Below are positions 11,887 through 20,875 of a stretch of 64,000 nt of DNA, in pieces. Positions within the stretch are counted from its first letter, which is position 1; each line of letters opens with the position of its first letter. The position numbers were made by a program, and so were the translations under genes. The notes beneath the pieces are model-generated. The model was not told the DNA's origin and searched no databases. It was given only the letters and a program-made list of their open reading frames with translations. Source of the stretch: DATLED01 sp035525495 (GTDB taxonomy: Bacteria; Actinomycetota; Acidimicrobiia; Acidimicrobiales; CADCTF01); contig DATLED010000027.1 in the NCBI GenBank assembly GCA_035525495.1, positions 14,049 through 78,048 of the forward strand, written 5' to 3'.

Positions 11887-13497
11887 CTAGAGTCCGAGGG
11901 CCACGCCTCCCAAGCTTCGGGGGTCGGCGGCCCCGGCCAAGGCACCGGTGGGTTCGAAAGAGATCAGATGGGCGTGCCCGAAGTCCCCGCCCCAAGAGCG
12001 GCTCCGCACCACGCGATGCCCCAGCGCCTCGAGCCCCGGGAACCACCCGCCGGGCGCGTGCTCCTCGATCGCCACCCGGACGTCACCACCCGCCTGCCAG
12101 ACGTCGTAGCCGACCTCCGCACCTGCCAGCACCCAGCGGGCGGCCGCGAGGGATGCCGCCGGATCCGCACCCATCCCGTACCGGCGCATCAGGAGCTGCA
12201 ACAGCACCTGCGGTTGGCTGTCACCGCCCATCGTGCCGAGCACGCAGTCGAGCGTCCCGTCGAGGTGGGTCACCAGCGCCGGTGCCAGCGTGTGCGGCGG
12301 CCGCCGCCGAGGGCCGTACTCGGCGGGATGGCCCGGCTCGAGCGAGAACCCGCAACCCCGGTTCTGCAGGAAGATCCGCGTCGACGGTTCGATCAGCATC
12401 GACCCGAACCCGCTGTAGTTCGACTGGATGAACGACACGCCCATGCCGGATCCGTCGGCAGTGCACAGGGAGATCGTCCCGCCGCCGACGTATCGCTCCC
12501 CCGGTCCGAAGGAGGCCACGCGGGACGGCGACACCGCATCGCGCCGGGTCGCGAGGAGGGAGGCATCGAGCAACGAAGCGCCATCGGCGTCCTCGTGGAG
12601 CACGTCGACCCGGTCGTGGCCGGCCTGACGCGCCACCTCGATCAACTGGTGCGCCCACTGCGGATCGGACGGGTCGTCCGCAGGGAACGACGGCAGCGAC
12701 GACGCCATCCACGCGCCGGCCAGGGTGAGGTACCCCTGCGAGTTCGGCGGGATCGTCCAGAGCCGCCGCGACCACCGAGGCACGTCCAGCGACAACCCCG
12801 CCACCCACTCGGCGTTCGGCGTCGACAGGTCCGATGACACGTACTCGCCATCCCCGAGGGCCAACAGCCCCTCGCCGAACTCGCCCTCGTAGAAGCCCGC
12901 CCGTCCCGATGTCGCCACCGCCCCCATCGCCCGCGCCACGCCGGGACGCCTCATCACCGCGCCCGGGAACAGCGCCTCGCCCGACGGGTAGTCCCTTGTG
13001 GCGTCGCTGTCGACGGCGGCAAGCCCGCGGGCCGACATGGCCAGCGTCGGCGAGATGGCGAACCCGTCGTCGGCCAGCAAGCGCGCCGGCTCGAGCAGGT
13101 CGGCGAGCGGCAGCGTCCCGAAGCGGTCGTGCAGCGCGCACCACCCGTCGACGCATCCCGGCACCGGCACCGCGCCGATGTCCCCGCGCCGCGGCACCGA
13201 CGTGAACCCCGCGTCGCGCAACCGGTCAGGCGACGCACCCGAGCCCGATCGACCGGAAGCGTTCAGCACCGCCGGAACCTCGAACCCGGGCCCGTGCACG
13301 AGAGCGAACAGGTCGCCGCCCATCCCGCACATGTGCTGCGTCGTAACGGCGAGCACGGCCGAGGTGGCGATCGCGGCGTCGACGGCGTTCCCGCCCGCTC
13401 GCAACATCGCGATGCCGGCCGACGAGGCGAGGTGATCGACCGAGCACACCATCCCGCCGACCGCGTATCGGGTGGTGAACGGCGCGAGAGCGACCAC
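11887..13497 (-). CDS. Gamma-glutamyltranspeptidase family protein
   Basis: This Ntn-hydrolase of the GGT family transfers or hydrolyses gamma-glutamyl groups or acts on related amides. Family marks are GGNAVDAAIATSAVLAV, MCGMGGDLFALVH, the long central region, and the autoprocessing site GGGTISLCTADG, whose Thr (about residue 341) would become the N-terminal nucleophile of the small subunit. GSMLIEPSTRIFLQNRG and GTMGGDSQPQVLLQ follow as in the family. I chose GTG 13497 because TACGGT (13509-13504) ends 6 nt upstream; a TTG at 13515 is also open. No clear signal peptide is seen, unlike classical periplasmic GGT, so a cytoplasmic acylase-like role is possible. Confidence 0.85.
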   Translation of the reverse strand: MVALAPFTTRYAVGGMVCSVDHLASSAGIAMLRAGGNAVDAAIATSAVLAVTTQHMCGMGGDLFALVHGPGFEVPAVLNASGRSGSGASPDRLRDAGFTSVPRRGDIGAVPVPGCVDGWCALHDRFGTLPLADLLEPARLLADDGFAISPTLAMSARGLAAVDSDATRDYPSGEALFPGAVMRRPGVARAMGAVATSGRAGFYEGEFGEGLLALGDGEYVSSDLSTPNAEWVAGLSLDVPRWSRRLWTIPPNSQGYLTLAGAWMASSLPSFPADDPSDPQWAHQLIEVARQAGHDRVDVLHEDADGASLLDASLLATRRDAVSPSRVASFGPGERYVGGGTISLCTADGSGMGVSFIQSNYSGFGSMLIEPSTRIFLQNRGCGFSLEPGHPAEYGPRRRPPHTLAPALVTHLDGTLDCVLGTMGGDSQPQVLLQLLMRRYGMGADPAASLAAARWVLAGAEVGYDVWQAGGDVRVAIEEHAPGGWFPGLEALGHRVVRSRSWGGDFGHAHLISFEPTGALAGAADPRSLGGVALGL

Positions 13498-13536
13498 GGC
13501 GCCACCGTATTCCAACGCCGTGGAGCGACGGACGGC

Positions 13537-14304
13537 CTACGCCGCAGTCCACACCGCGCCGCTGGTGTAGCGCTTCAGCCCGGCGTGGAACGTCGCCCAT
13601 CCAAGGGCGACGAAGAACGTCGCGACGGCGAGCAGCGTCGCCGCGAGCCGAGGGTCGAAGTCGTCGACGAGGCGCGCGGGGATCGTTGCCACGAACGCGG
13701 CCGGCAGCACCGTGGAGAGGAACAGCTTGGCGCCGCCGCCGAACACGTCGACCGGGTACGCGGCGAACATCAACATGGCGTGGAAGCCGAGCTCGCCGGC
13801 GTCGTCGCGCCCGGCGAAGAAGCTCAGCGAGCCGGTGGCGACGAGGAAACCGGTGAGGAGCGCGGCCGACGCGATGACGCCGACGACGAAGATCGCGGTC
13901 CGTTCGAACGACGGATGGCCGGCGACGGCGAACAGCACCACCCCGAAGGCGATGTCCCCGAGGTTCGTCGTGTTGATGCGTCGCAGCAGGAGGTGGCCGA
14001 GGGGCTGCACCGGGAGGGCCAGCGCGGCATCGAGCTCGCCCGCGGCCGCCAGCCTGCCGATGGCCCGCGCGTTGGCCAGCAGCCCGAGAACGATCCCGCC
14101 GGCGGTCGTGAGGATGGCGAGGAGCAGCAGCACGCGAGGCGTGTCCCACCCGCGCACGGCCCCGACGCGGCGAAAGAACAGTGCCCAGAACAGGACCCAT
14201 GCGACGTCGTTCACGACCATGGTCGTCACCTGGGTCCAGAAGCCGGCGCGGTTGGCCCACGACTCGAGGAACGCCGCCCGGGACGTTGCCAGGAGCCCTC
14301 TCAT
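13537..14304 (-). CDS. ABC-2 type exporter permease (COG3694-like)
   Basis: This is a 255-residue polytopic membrane protein with about six hydrophobic segments, the second permease of a three-gene ABC-2 exporter. The N-terminal SRAAFLESWANRAGFWTQ and central RAIGRLAAAGELDAALALPVQPLGHLLLRRI segments match the DUF990 / ABC2_membrane_6 type. Its ATG at 14304 overlaps the stop of the upstream permease gene (ATGA), so the two are translationally coupled. Some operons of this kind have been linked to viologen or drug efflux, but nothing here fixes the substrate. Confidence 0.8.
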   Translation of the reverse strand: MRGLLATSRAAFLESWANRAGFWTQVTTMVVNDVAWVLFWALFFRRVGAVRGWDTPRVLLLLAILTTAGGIVLGLLANARAIGRLAAAGELDAALALPVQPLGHLLLRRINTTNLGDIAFGVVLFAVAGHPSFERTAIFVVGVIASAALLTGFLVATGSLSFFAGRDDAGELGFHAMLMFAAYPVDVFGGGAKLFLSTVLPAAFVATIPARLVDDFDPRLAATLLAVATFFVALGWATFHAGLKRYTSGAVWTAA

Positions 14305-15083
14305 CCGCCGACCACCTGCAGCCGCCGCTCGCCGCGAGCGAACACGCCGACCGCGAGAGCCGACAGGACAACGAACCAGAACGCTTGCACCAGGAGCAGC
14401 CATGGTTCGACGTGTCCGGAAGCGAGGCGCGACGGCGCGTAGGCCATCGCCATGAACGGCAGCCGCAAGGCGATCTCGCGCATCACCGCCGGCAGGACCT
14501 CCAACGGCAGGAGCATCCCACCGACGATGAACACGAGCTTCTGGTAGAGGAACCACGTCGAGCGGGCATCGCGGATCCAGAACGAAGCCGCCGCGAAGGC
14601 ATGCTGGGCCACGAGGTTGCACGCGATCGCCAACACCAACGAGGGCGCGGCCAGCAGGAGTCCCAACGGTCTCGGCGGAGCACCGCCGAGGACGCACGCG
14701 TAGGCGACGCCGATGGCGCCGCAGATGGCGAGGCGTGGGAGGCACCGGCCGAGCTCGGTCGCCACCCGCAGGCCGAGCACGCTGATCGGCCGCAGCAGCT
14801 CGACGGCGATCGCTCCGGAGGCGATGTCCTCGCCGGTCTCTTCGATCAGCCGCGTGTTCATCGTGACGGTCGCCGCCTCGGAGGTGGCCACGTACCAGGT
14901 GAGGGCGACGGCCGTGTAGCCGGCGACGGTGCCACCGTTCGCCTGCGTCGCCGTCCGCCACAGCGTCGAGAGGACCGAGACCACGGCGAGGTAGAAGAAC
15001 ACGGTGACGAAGAGCCCGCCGGGCTCGGCCATCGTCCGGCGGGCGGCCGTCGCCGCGCTGATCCGCAGGGCGCGGACGATCAC
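14301..15083 (-). CDS. ABC-2 type exporter permease (COG4587-like)
   Basis: The 260-residue polytopic protein is the first permease of the exporter. Hydrophobic segments begin at about residues 25, 55, 110, 145, 185 and 235. The loop with TRLIEETGEDIASGAIAVELLRPISVLGLRVATELGR is characteristic: these permeases carry a conserved 'I..G.ia..LlrP....' stretch after the second helix. The start is GTG at 15083, overlapping the TGA of the ATPase gene (GTGA). The downstream partner starts within its stop codon. The tight ATPase-permease-permease order supports an exporter of two different permeases and an ATPase dimer. Confidence 0.8.
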   Translation of the reverse strand: MIVRALRISAATAARRTMAEPGGLFVTVFFYLAVVSVLSTLWRTATQANGGTVAGYTAVALTWYVATSEAATVTMNTRLIEETGEDIASGAIAVELLRPISVLGLRVATELGRCLPRLAICGAIGVAYACVLGGAPPRPLGLLLAAPSLVLAIACNLVAQHAFAAASFWIRDARSTWFLYQKLVFIVGGMLLPLEVLPAVMREIALRLPFMAMAYAPSRLASGHVEPWLLLVQAFWFVVLSALAVGVFARGERRLQVVGG

Positions 15084-16024
15084 GTCGTCCGCGGTGCGTC
15101 GTAGATGGAGCCGATCACCTGCTCGAGGGGTGGGTCGACGATCGACAGGTCCGTGACCGGGAGCGCCGCCAGGAGCTCGTCGACGATCCCCCGCACGGCG
15201 CGCCGCGTCGTGTCGACGACGAGCTTCACGGTCGTAGGTGTCTGCTCGGTGACGGTGACCCCGTCGAGGACGACGGGAGCGATGGCGTGCTCGAGGCTGA
15301 CCTCGACGAGCTTGGTGGACAGGATCGACCGGCGCATGGCGGCGACGTCGTCGTCGTAGATCACCGCCCCGTGGTTGATGACGATCACCCGCCGGGCCAC
15401 GTGCTCGATGTCGGCGACATCGTGGGAGGTCAGGAAGATCGTCGTCCCGTGGTCCTCGTTGAGTCGGACGAGGAGCTCGCGGAACCGCTGCTTGCCGACG
15501 AGGTCGAGGCCGATCGTCGGCTCGTCGAGGAACAGGATGTCGGGCTGGTGGAGGAGGCAGGCCGCCAGCTCGCACCGCATGCGTTGACCGAGCGACAGGT
15601 TGCGGACCGGGGTGTCGAAGAGGTCGCTCGCCTCGAGCAGCTCGCCGAGCTCGCCGGTACGCCGGACGAAGGCGTGGTCGTCGACGCCGAAGATGGCGGC
15701 CAGCATCCGCAGCGACTGTCGCGGCGTGAGCTCCGTCCAGAGCTGCGAGCGCTGGCCGAACAGCGTGCCGATCCGCTTGGCGAGCTGCTTACGCTCCTGC
15801 CACGGGACGAGTCCGAGGACGCGCACGGCGCCGCTCGTCGGGTGGAGGATGCCGGTGAGCATCTTGATCGAGGTCGACTTCCCGGCGCCGTTCGGTCCGA
15901 TGTAGGCGAGGCGCTCGCCGGCGACGGCGGAGAAGGCGAGGTCCCGGACGGCGTCGACCGTACGGCGCTTGCGTCCGCGGCCGGTGGTGAACGTCTTCGA
16001 CAGCCCGTCGACCTCGATGGTCAT
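15080..16024 (-). CDS. ABC-2 exporter ATP-binding protein (COG4586-like)
   Basis: This 314-residue ATPase powers the two permeases encoded directly downstream. It has Walker A GPNGAGKS (43-50), a Q-loop region GTLFGQRSQLWTELTP, signature LSLGQRMR, Walker B DILFLDEP and H-loop LTSHD. The FGQRSQLWxxLTPxxSL segment is typical of the COG4586 group rather than drug-type ABC-2 ATPases. ATG 16024 gives the usual N-terminus; an in-frame GTG at 16069 has a possible -10 (TACGAA, 16082-16077) 7 nt upstream and would add 15 residues. First gene of a three-gene operon. Confidence 0.85.
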   Translation of the reverse strand: MTIEVDGLSKTFTTGRGRKRRTVDAVRDLAFSAVAGERLAYIGPNGAGKSTSIKMLTGILHPTSGAVRVLGLVPWQERKQLAKRIGTLFGQRSQLWTELTPRQSLRMLAAIFGVDDHAFVRRTGELGELLEASDLFDTPVRNLSLGQRMRCELAACLLHQPDILFLDEPTIGLDLVGKQRFRELLVRLNEDHGTTIFLTSHDVADIEHVARRVIVINHGAVIYDDDVAAMRRSILSTKLVEVSLEHAIAPVVLDGVTVTEQTPTTVKLVVDTTRRAVRGIVDELLAALPVTDLSIVDPPLEQVIGSIYDAPRTT

Positions 16025-16111
16025 GACGCAGTGTGCCGCGCCGCGGTGCGGCGGCGGCGGCAATTTCACGATGGCGTTCGTAGTCGCCGCAGGCGCCACT
16101 GCAACGCGGCT

Positions 16112-17662
16112 TCAGACGAGCTTGCTCTGGTGGCCTTCCCAGTACTTGTCGCGCAGGAGGCGCTTGTAGAGCTTGCCGGTGGGGTGGCGGGGGAGCTCGG
16201 CCTGGAAGTCGATCGAACGGGGGGCCTTGAAGCCGGCGAGGTGCTCCTTGCAGAACGCCAGCAGCTCCCGCTCGAGCTCGGGCCCGGCGTCGTCCATCGA
16301 CACGGGCTGGACGACGGCCTTGACCTCTTCGCCGAAGTCCTCGTTGGGGATGCCGAAGACGGCGACGTCCATGACCTTGGGGTGCATCGTCAGCACGTTC
16401 TCGGCTTCCTGCGGATAGATGTTGACGCCGCCCGAGATGATCATGTTCGCCTTCCGGTCGGTGAGGAACAGGAAGCCGTCGTCGTCGACGTACCCGATGT
16501 CGCCGAGCGTCGACCAGTCCGAGTGATCGGGGTGCCGCGAGTTCTTCGTCTTCTCCGGATCGTTGTGGTACTCGAAGTTGGTGGCGCCCTCGAAGTAGAT
16601 CGTTCCGGACTCGTAGCGGGGCAGCTCCTTCCCCTCCTCGTCACAGATGTGCATGACGCCGGTGAGCGCCTTGCCGACCGTGCCCTTGTGGGCCATCCAC
16701 TCCTCGGAGTTGCAGGCGACGAAGCCGTTGCCCTCGGTCCCCGCGTAGTACTCGAAGATCACCGGACCCCACCAGGCGATCATCTGCTCCTTCACCGGGA
16801 TCGGGCATGGAGCGGCGGCGTGGATGACCGTCTGCAGCGACGACACGTCGAACTGGTCGCGCTCGGCCTGATCGAGCTTCAACATCCGCACGAACATCGT
16901 CGGGACGACCTGGGTGTGGGTGATCTTGAACTTCTCGATGTTGCGCAGGTACTCGACCGGGTCGAAGTGCTCCATGACGACGACGGTGCCGCCGAGGCGG
17001 ATCACGGCCATGACGAAGCGCAGCGGCGCGGCGTGGTACATCGGCGCCGGCGACAGGTACCTCGTGTCGGCGGTGAAGCCGTAGAGGAACTGCCCGAGCA
17101 TGGCGACGCCGCCGGGGTTGTCGCCGAAGGTCGCCTTGGCGAGCGGTGCCTTGACGCCCTTCGGACGGCCGGTGGTGCCGGAGCTGTAGAGCATGTCGGT
17201 GCCCTCGAGCTGCTCGGCCAGCGGCGCGGTCGGATATCCGGAGACGGTCTGCTCGAACGACTCGAAGCCGTCGATGGTGCCGCCGACCATCAGGCGGGTG
17301 TGCACGTTCGGGATCTTGTCGGACAGCTCGGCCGCGAGCTCCCGCTTCTCCGTCGACGTGATGAGCGCCTTGGCCTCGCAGTCGTTGAGGATGTACTCGG
17401 CCTCGCCGACGGTGAGCCGGCTGCTGACGCACGTGTAGTAGAGCCCGGACCGCTGCGCCGCCCACGTCGCCTCGAGGTACCGCGCGTTGTTCTCCATGCA
17501 GATGGCGATGGAGTCACCGGGCCGGATGCCACGGTCGTAGAGGAGCTGCGCGAGCTGGTTCGAGCGGTCGTCGAGCTGCTGGTAGGTGACCTCTTCGCCG
17601 GTGCCCGCCATGACGTAGGCCACCTTGTCCGGCTGGTTCTTCGCGTGCTCTCCCGGGTGCAT
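16112..17662 (-). CDS. AMP-dependent acyl-CoA synthetase/ligase (FadD-like)
   Basis: This ANL-superfamily enzyme activates a carboxylic acid as acyl-AMP and then as the CoA thioester. The 516-residue protein has the P-loop MLYSSGTTGRPKGVK (about 163-177), the acid-binding YYAGTEGNG motif, GDIGYVDDDGFLFLTDR (hinge Asp/Arg), and the C-terminal catalytic Lys in HPTGKLYKR. The long N-terminal form and YLSPAPMYHAAPL segment resemble actinobacterial long- or medium-chain fatty acid or steroid-acid CoA ligases. TAGAGT (17674-17669) ends 6 nt before the ATG, pointing to a leaderless transcript. It stands alone, with a Nudix gene on the same strand upstream. Confidence 0.9.
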   Translation of the reverse strand: MHPGEHAKNQPDKVAYVMAGTGEEVTYQQLDDRSNQLAQLLYDRGIRPGDSIAICMENNARYLEATWAAQRSGLYYTCVSSRLTVGEAEYILNDCEAKALITSTEKRELAAELSDKIPNVHTRLMVGGTIDGFESFEQTVSGYPTAPLAEQLEGTDMLYSSGTTGRPKGVKAPLAKATFGDNPGGVAMLGQFLYGFTADTRYLSPAPMYHAAPLRFVMAVIRLGGTVVVMEHFDPVEYLRNIEKFKITHTQVVPTMFVRMLKLDQAERDQFDVSSLQTVIHAAAPCPIPVKEQMIAWWGPVIFEYYAGTEGNGFVACNSEEWMAHKGTVGKALTGVMHICDEEGKELPRYESGTIYFEGATNFEYHNDPEKTKNSRHPDHSDWSTLGDIGYVDDDGFLFLTDRKANMIISGGVNIYPQEAENVLTMHPKVMDVAVFGIPNEDFGEEVKAVVQPVSMDDAGPELERELLAFCKEHLAGFKAPRSIDFQAELPRHPTGKLYKRLLRDKYWEGHQSKLV

Positions 17663-17671
17663 GGCTGGACT

Positions 17672-18214
17672 CTACCGACGTGGGCCAAGGGCCCTCAGCG
17701 CCCCCGACAGGCCGGCGTCGGAGGCGGCGACGGCCTCGTCCCAGTCGAACCAGCGGCACTCCTGGCTCTCGTCGGGCGGCGGCGCGGGATCGGCGTCGGG
17801 ATCGTCGGCCACGAGGACGTAGCGGACGTCGAGGTGGAAGTGCCCCTTCGGTCCGTCGTGGGCGTCGACGTGGGCGATCATGGGCGGGGTCGTGGCGTGG
17901 TGGAGCGCCAGGCCGGTCTCCTCGATCGCCTCCCGGAGAGCGGCCTCCGCGGGGTGCTCGCCGGGATCGAGGTGCCCGCCGGGTTGGAGCCAGAGCTGCA
18001 TGCGCTTGTGGAGGTGGAGGACGACCCCCCGGTGGCCGATCACGATGGCGCTGGCGGTCACGTGGACGGGGTCCGCGTCCTCGTCGAAGGGACGTTCGAG
18101 CCGGGCGAGCTCGACGGCGAAGCGTTCGATCGACCGTCGCTCGCGCTCGTCGACGGGTGTCCTCGCGGTGATGGCGGCGATGAGCTCGACGGGATCCATG
18201 CGGGGAAGGATCAT
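17672..18214 (-). CDS. Nudix hydrolase
   Basis: Nudix enzymes cleave nucleoside diphosphates linked to another moiety. The 180-residue protein has a complete Nudix box, GGHLDPGEHPAEAALREAIEETGL (the REAIEE core carries the metal-binding Glu residues), at about residues 90-113. Flanking strands (IVIGHRGVVLHLHKRMQLWLQPGG; GHFHLDVRYVLVADD) are also typical. It could begin at ATG 18214 or at ATG 18199, five codons later. Only 5 bp separate the 18214 start from the divergent lipoprotein gene, so the promoters must overlap coding sequence. The substrate is unknown. Confidence 0.88.
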   Translation of the reverse strand: MILPRMDPVELIAAITARTPVDERERRSIERFAVELARLERPFDEDADPVHVTASAIVIGHRGVVLHLHKRMQLWLQPGGHLDPGEHPAEAALREAIEETGLALHHATTPPMIAHVDAHDGPKGHFHLDVRYVLVADDPDADPAPPPDESQECRWFDWDEAVAASDAGLSGALRALGPRR

Positions 18215-18219
18215 GGCTG

Positions 18220-18909
18220 ATGCGAGCGCAGGCGTGGCGACGATGGGCGGCGTCGATCGTGTCGGTCTCGCTGGCGCTCTTCGTGCCAGCGTGCTCCGCC
18301 GATCGTCGGCCGAACCCGACCATCATCGAGACGACCATCCTCGAGACGACGACGAGGCCCTCGGCCCCGCCGACCACGGCGCCGGCGCCCCCGGCTCCGG
18401 TCGTGATCGCGTACCGACTGGAGCGGCGGACCACCGACGACCCGACCGCTGACTTCGAGGCGACCGTGGAGGCGACGCTCACCGACGGGCGTGGGTGGTC
18501 GCGGGCGGGGTTCGTCTTCGAGCCTCGCGAAGACGGGCCGTACCTCGTCGTGCTGGCCGAGGGCGACGAGGTCGACCGGCGGTGCCGTCCCTACGACACC
18601 TACGGCAAGTACTCGTGCCAGAACGGCCCGACGGTCGCGCTGAACGCCGACCGCTGGCGCGTCGCCACCCCGGAGTGGACCGGCGAGCTCGACGACTACC
18701 GCCGGATGCTCGTCAACCACGAGGTCGGCCACCTCCTCGGGATGCACCACCCGAAGCCGCAGTGTCCCGCACCCGGGCGGCCGGCTCCCGTCATGAGCCA
18801 GCAGTCCACCGAGCTCGACGGATGCCTCGCCAACCCCTGGCCCCTCGATGGGGAGATCGCGATCGCCGCTCGCCACGACGCCCCGCTCGCTCCCGGACCG
18901 GGCGGCTGA
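18220..18909 (+). CDS. DUF3152-like lipoprotein with a metalloprotease-type zinc motif
   Basis: This exported 229-residue protein has a basic N-terminus, a hydrophobic core and FVPAC, a plausible lipobox with the modified Cys at about residue 25. A Thr/Pro-rich linker (about 36-63) leads to a globular domain. MLVNHEVGHLLGMHH carries the HExxHxxGxxH signature of metzincin zinc proteases, followed by a Met-containing PVMSQQS segment that may be the Met-turn. Two Cys pairs may be disulfides. The length and motif match the actinobacterial DUF3152 family. GAAGGA precedes the ATG by about 9 nt. Proteolytic activity is inferred, not shown. Confidence 0.8.
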   Translation: MRAQAWRRWAASIVSVSLALFVPACSADRRPNPTIIETTILETTTRPSAPPTTAPAPPAPVVIAYRLERRTTDDPTADFEATVEATLTDGRGWSRAGFVFEPREDGPYLVVLAEGDEVDRRCRPYDTYGKYSCQNGPTVALNADRWRVATPEWTGELDDYRRMLVNHEVGHLLGMHHPKPQCPAPGRPAPVMSQQSTELDGCLANPWPLDGEIAIAARHDAPLAPGPGG

Positions 18910-18963
18910 GCCCGGCCGGAAAGCCGCGGAGGGTGCGGGCGACTCGTGGCAGGCTGATGGCTT

Positions 18964-20217
18964 ATGGGCCTGTTCGACGAGCTGCAGTGGCGCGGCCTCG
19001 TGCACGACTTCACCGATCCCGCGCTTCCCGGCCTGCTCGACCAGGGCGGCCTCGTCGCCTACATCGGCTTCGATCCGACCGCCGACAGTCTCCACATCGG
19101 CAACCTCCTCCAGCTGTGCAACCTGCGGCGCTTGCAGGAGGGGGGCCACCAGGTGATCGGCCTCGCCGGCGGGGCCACCGGCATGATCGGCGACCCCGGC
19201 GGCAAGAGCGAGGAGCGCAACCTCCTGGACTCCGACACCCTTGCCACGAACCTCGACGCCATCGAGCGCCAGATCCGGAGGTTCCTGCTACCCGGGGCCG
19301 AGTTCGTCGACAACGCCTCGTGGACCCGCCCGATGTCGGTCCTCGACTTCCTCCGCGACGTCGGCAAGCACTTCACGATCAACCAGATGATCGGCAAGGA
19401 GATGGTCCGCAACCGGATCCAGAACCCGGAGGAGGCGATCTCCTACACCGAGTTCTCCTACATGCTCCTCCAGGCGATGGACTTCCTCCAGCTGTTCGAC
19501 ACCCATGGTTGCCGGTTGCAGATGGGCGCGAGCGACCAGTGGGGAAACATCACCATGGGCGTCGAGCTCATCCGCAAGGCGCGCGGCGCGACTGCCTACG
19601 GCCTCACGTCGCCGCTCGTGCTCAAGGCCGACGGCAAGAAGATGGGGAAGAGCGAGTCGGGCACGATCTGGCTGGCGCGCGACAAGACGAGCCCGTACCA
19701 GCTGTTCCAGTTCCTCGTCCGCAGCGACGACCGCGTCGTCGGTCAGTACCTCCGCTACTTCACCTGGCTCCCGCACGACGAGATCGAGGCCTTGGACGAG
19801 GCGACATCGACGCGCCCCGAGCGGCGTGAGGCGCAGCGGGCGCTCGCCTTCGAGGTGACGGCGTTCGTGCACGGCCGCGAGGAGGCCGAGCGGGCGGTCC
19901 ATGCGTCGACCGTGCTGTTCTCCGAGGAGATCGCCGGACTCGACGAGCAGACGTTGACGGACGTGTTCGCCGAGGCGCCGTCGACGGTGCTGCCGCGCGA
20001 ACCGGTGGCGCTGGTCGACATCCTCGCGTCGACCGGGCTGGCGAAGTCGAAGTCCGACGCCCGACGCCACATCGAGGCCGGCGCCGTCTACGTCAACAAC
20101 CGGAAGGTCAGCGATTCGGCGGCGAAGCTGGATCCGTCCGCGGATGTCCTCCACGGACGTTGGCTGGTGCTGCGCCGGGGGAAGTCGTCCCAGCACCTGC
20201 TCCGCTTCGAGGACTGA
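18964..20217 (+). CDS. tyrS: Tyrosyl-tRNA synthetase
   Basis: This class-Ic enzyme charges tRNA-Tyr. At 417 residues it has the expected bacterial length. It shows GFDPTADSLHIGNL (HIGH-type motif HIGN), the tyrosine-pocket YTEFSYMLLQAMDF and MGASDQWGNI segments, and the KMSKS-loop variant KMGKS. A C-terminal S4 RNA-binding domain (LAKSKSDARRHIEAGAVYVNN) starts at about residue 355. It stands alone between the DUF3152 gene and a convergent phosphatase gene. The 54 bp upstream leave no room for a T-box, so I see no attenuation control. Confidence 0.97.
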   Translation: MGLFDELQWRGLVHDFTDPALPGLLDQGGLVAYIGFDPTADSLHIGNLLQLCNLRRLQEGGHQVIGLAGGATGMIGDPGGKSEERNLLDSDTLATNLDAIERQIRRFLLPGAEFVDNASWTRPMSVLDFLRDVGKHFTINQMIGKEMVRNRIQNPEEAISYTEFSYMLLQAMDFLQLFDTHGCRLQMGASDQWGNITMGVELIRKARGATAYGLTSPLVLKADGKKMGKSESGTIWLARDKTSPYQLFQFLVRSDDRVVGQYLRYFTWLPHDEIEALDEATSTRPERREAQRALAFEVTAFVHGREEAERAVHASTVLFSEEIAGLDEQTLTDVFAEAPSTVLPREPVALVDILASTGLAKSKSDARRHIEAGAVYVNNRKVSDSAAKLDPSADVLHGRWLVLRRGKSSQHLLRFED

Positions 20218-20232
20218 CCCCAGCGGCGTCCT

Positions 20233-20835
20233 TCACCCCAAGAGGTTCGTGCCGCGCAGGTGGGCGATCTCGTTCAGCGTCTCGAGCGAACGGTCCCCGC
20301 GCCGTGACGCCAGCACCCGGTGGATGCTCGTGTACTTCGGCTCGAACCACAGTGGCCGGTCGATCCCGAGGATGTCGGCGAGGTAGGTGTTGATCACGCC
20401 GCCATGGCAGACGACCGCGACCGAGGCGCCCGGATTGCCGGTGACGATGTGGTCCATCGCCGACACCACGCCGTCGCGGAAGGCGACGAGGTCGATCCCG
20501 TCGCCCTCGAGGTTGCCCTCGACCATGGCCACCCAGCGCTCGTCCTTGTTGGCCTTGAGCTCCTCGATCGGGATGTAGCTCGTCGAGGCACGGTCCCACT
20601 CGGCCAGCTCGGTGTCGACGACGACTTCGCATCCCAACGCCGCGGCCAGAGGCGCCGCTGTCTCGCGCGCCCGTTGCATCGGACTCGACCAGACCGCGCC
20701 GATCGGCTCAGCGCCGAGGTAGGAGGCGAGCGCCTCGGCCTGCTTGATGCCGCGCTCGGCGAGCGGCGGGTCGGCAGGACCATCGGCGTCGACGATGCGG
20801 ACGGGCTCGGCATGGCGCACGAGGATCAGCTCCAT
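20233..20835 (-). CDS. Histidine phosphatase (phosphoglycerate mutase) family protein
   Basis: The 200-residue protein belongs to the branch-2-like histidine phosphatase superfamily. The catalytic motif LILVRHAEP (RHG-type, with Ala) lies at residues 3-11, with the second Arg in SSPMQRARETA, the acid-base Glu in LAEWDRAS and the second catalytic His in VAVVCHGGVIN. Substrates in this family range from sugar phosphates to small phospho-metabolites; it is probably not a glycolytic mutase. A TAGGAA hexamer ends 6 nt before the ATG. It is divergent from the FAD-dependent oxidoreductase gene, 40 bp apart. Confidence 0.87.
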   Translation of the reverse strand: MELILVRHAEPVRIVDADGPADPPLAERGIKQAEALASYLGAEPIGAVWSSPMQRARETAAPLAAALGCEVVVDTELAEWDRASTSYIPIEELKANKDERWVAMVEGNLEGDGIDLVAFRDGVVSAMDHIVTGNPGASVAVVCHGGVINTYLADILGIDRPLWFEPKYTSIHRVLASRRGDRSLETLNEIAHLRGTNLLG

Positions 20836-20875
20836 CCCGTGTTCCTAGTCGCTCCGCTCGCTACCCTCGTCCGCC

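Noticed and set aside
13537..14961. Extended frame upstream of the second ABC-2 permease (M at 14961)
   Set aside because: The extra residues are an Arg-rich shadow of the overlapping permease; the real protein starts at ATG 14304, which overlaps the previous stop.
18910..18963. T-box leader for tyrS
   Set aside because: Only 54 bp separate the genes and there is no T-box core or specifier-like structure.
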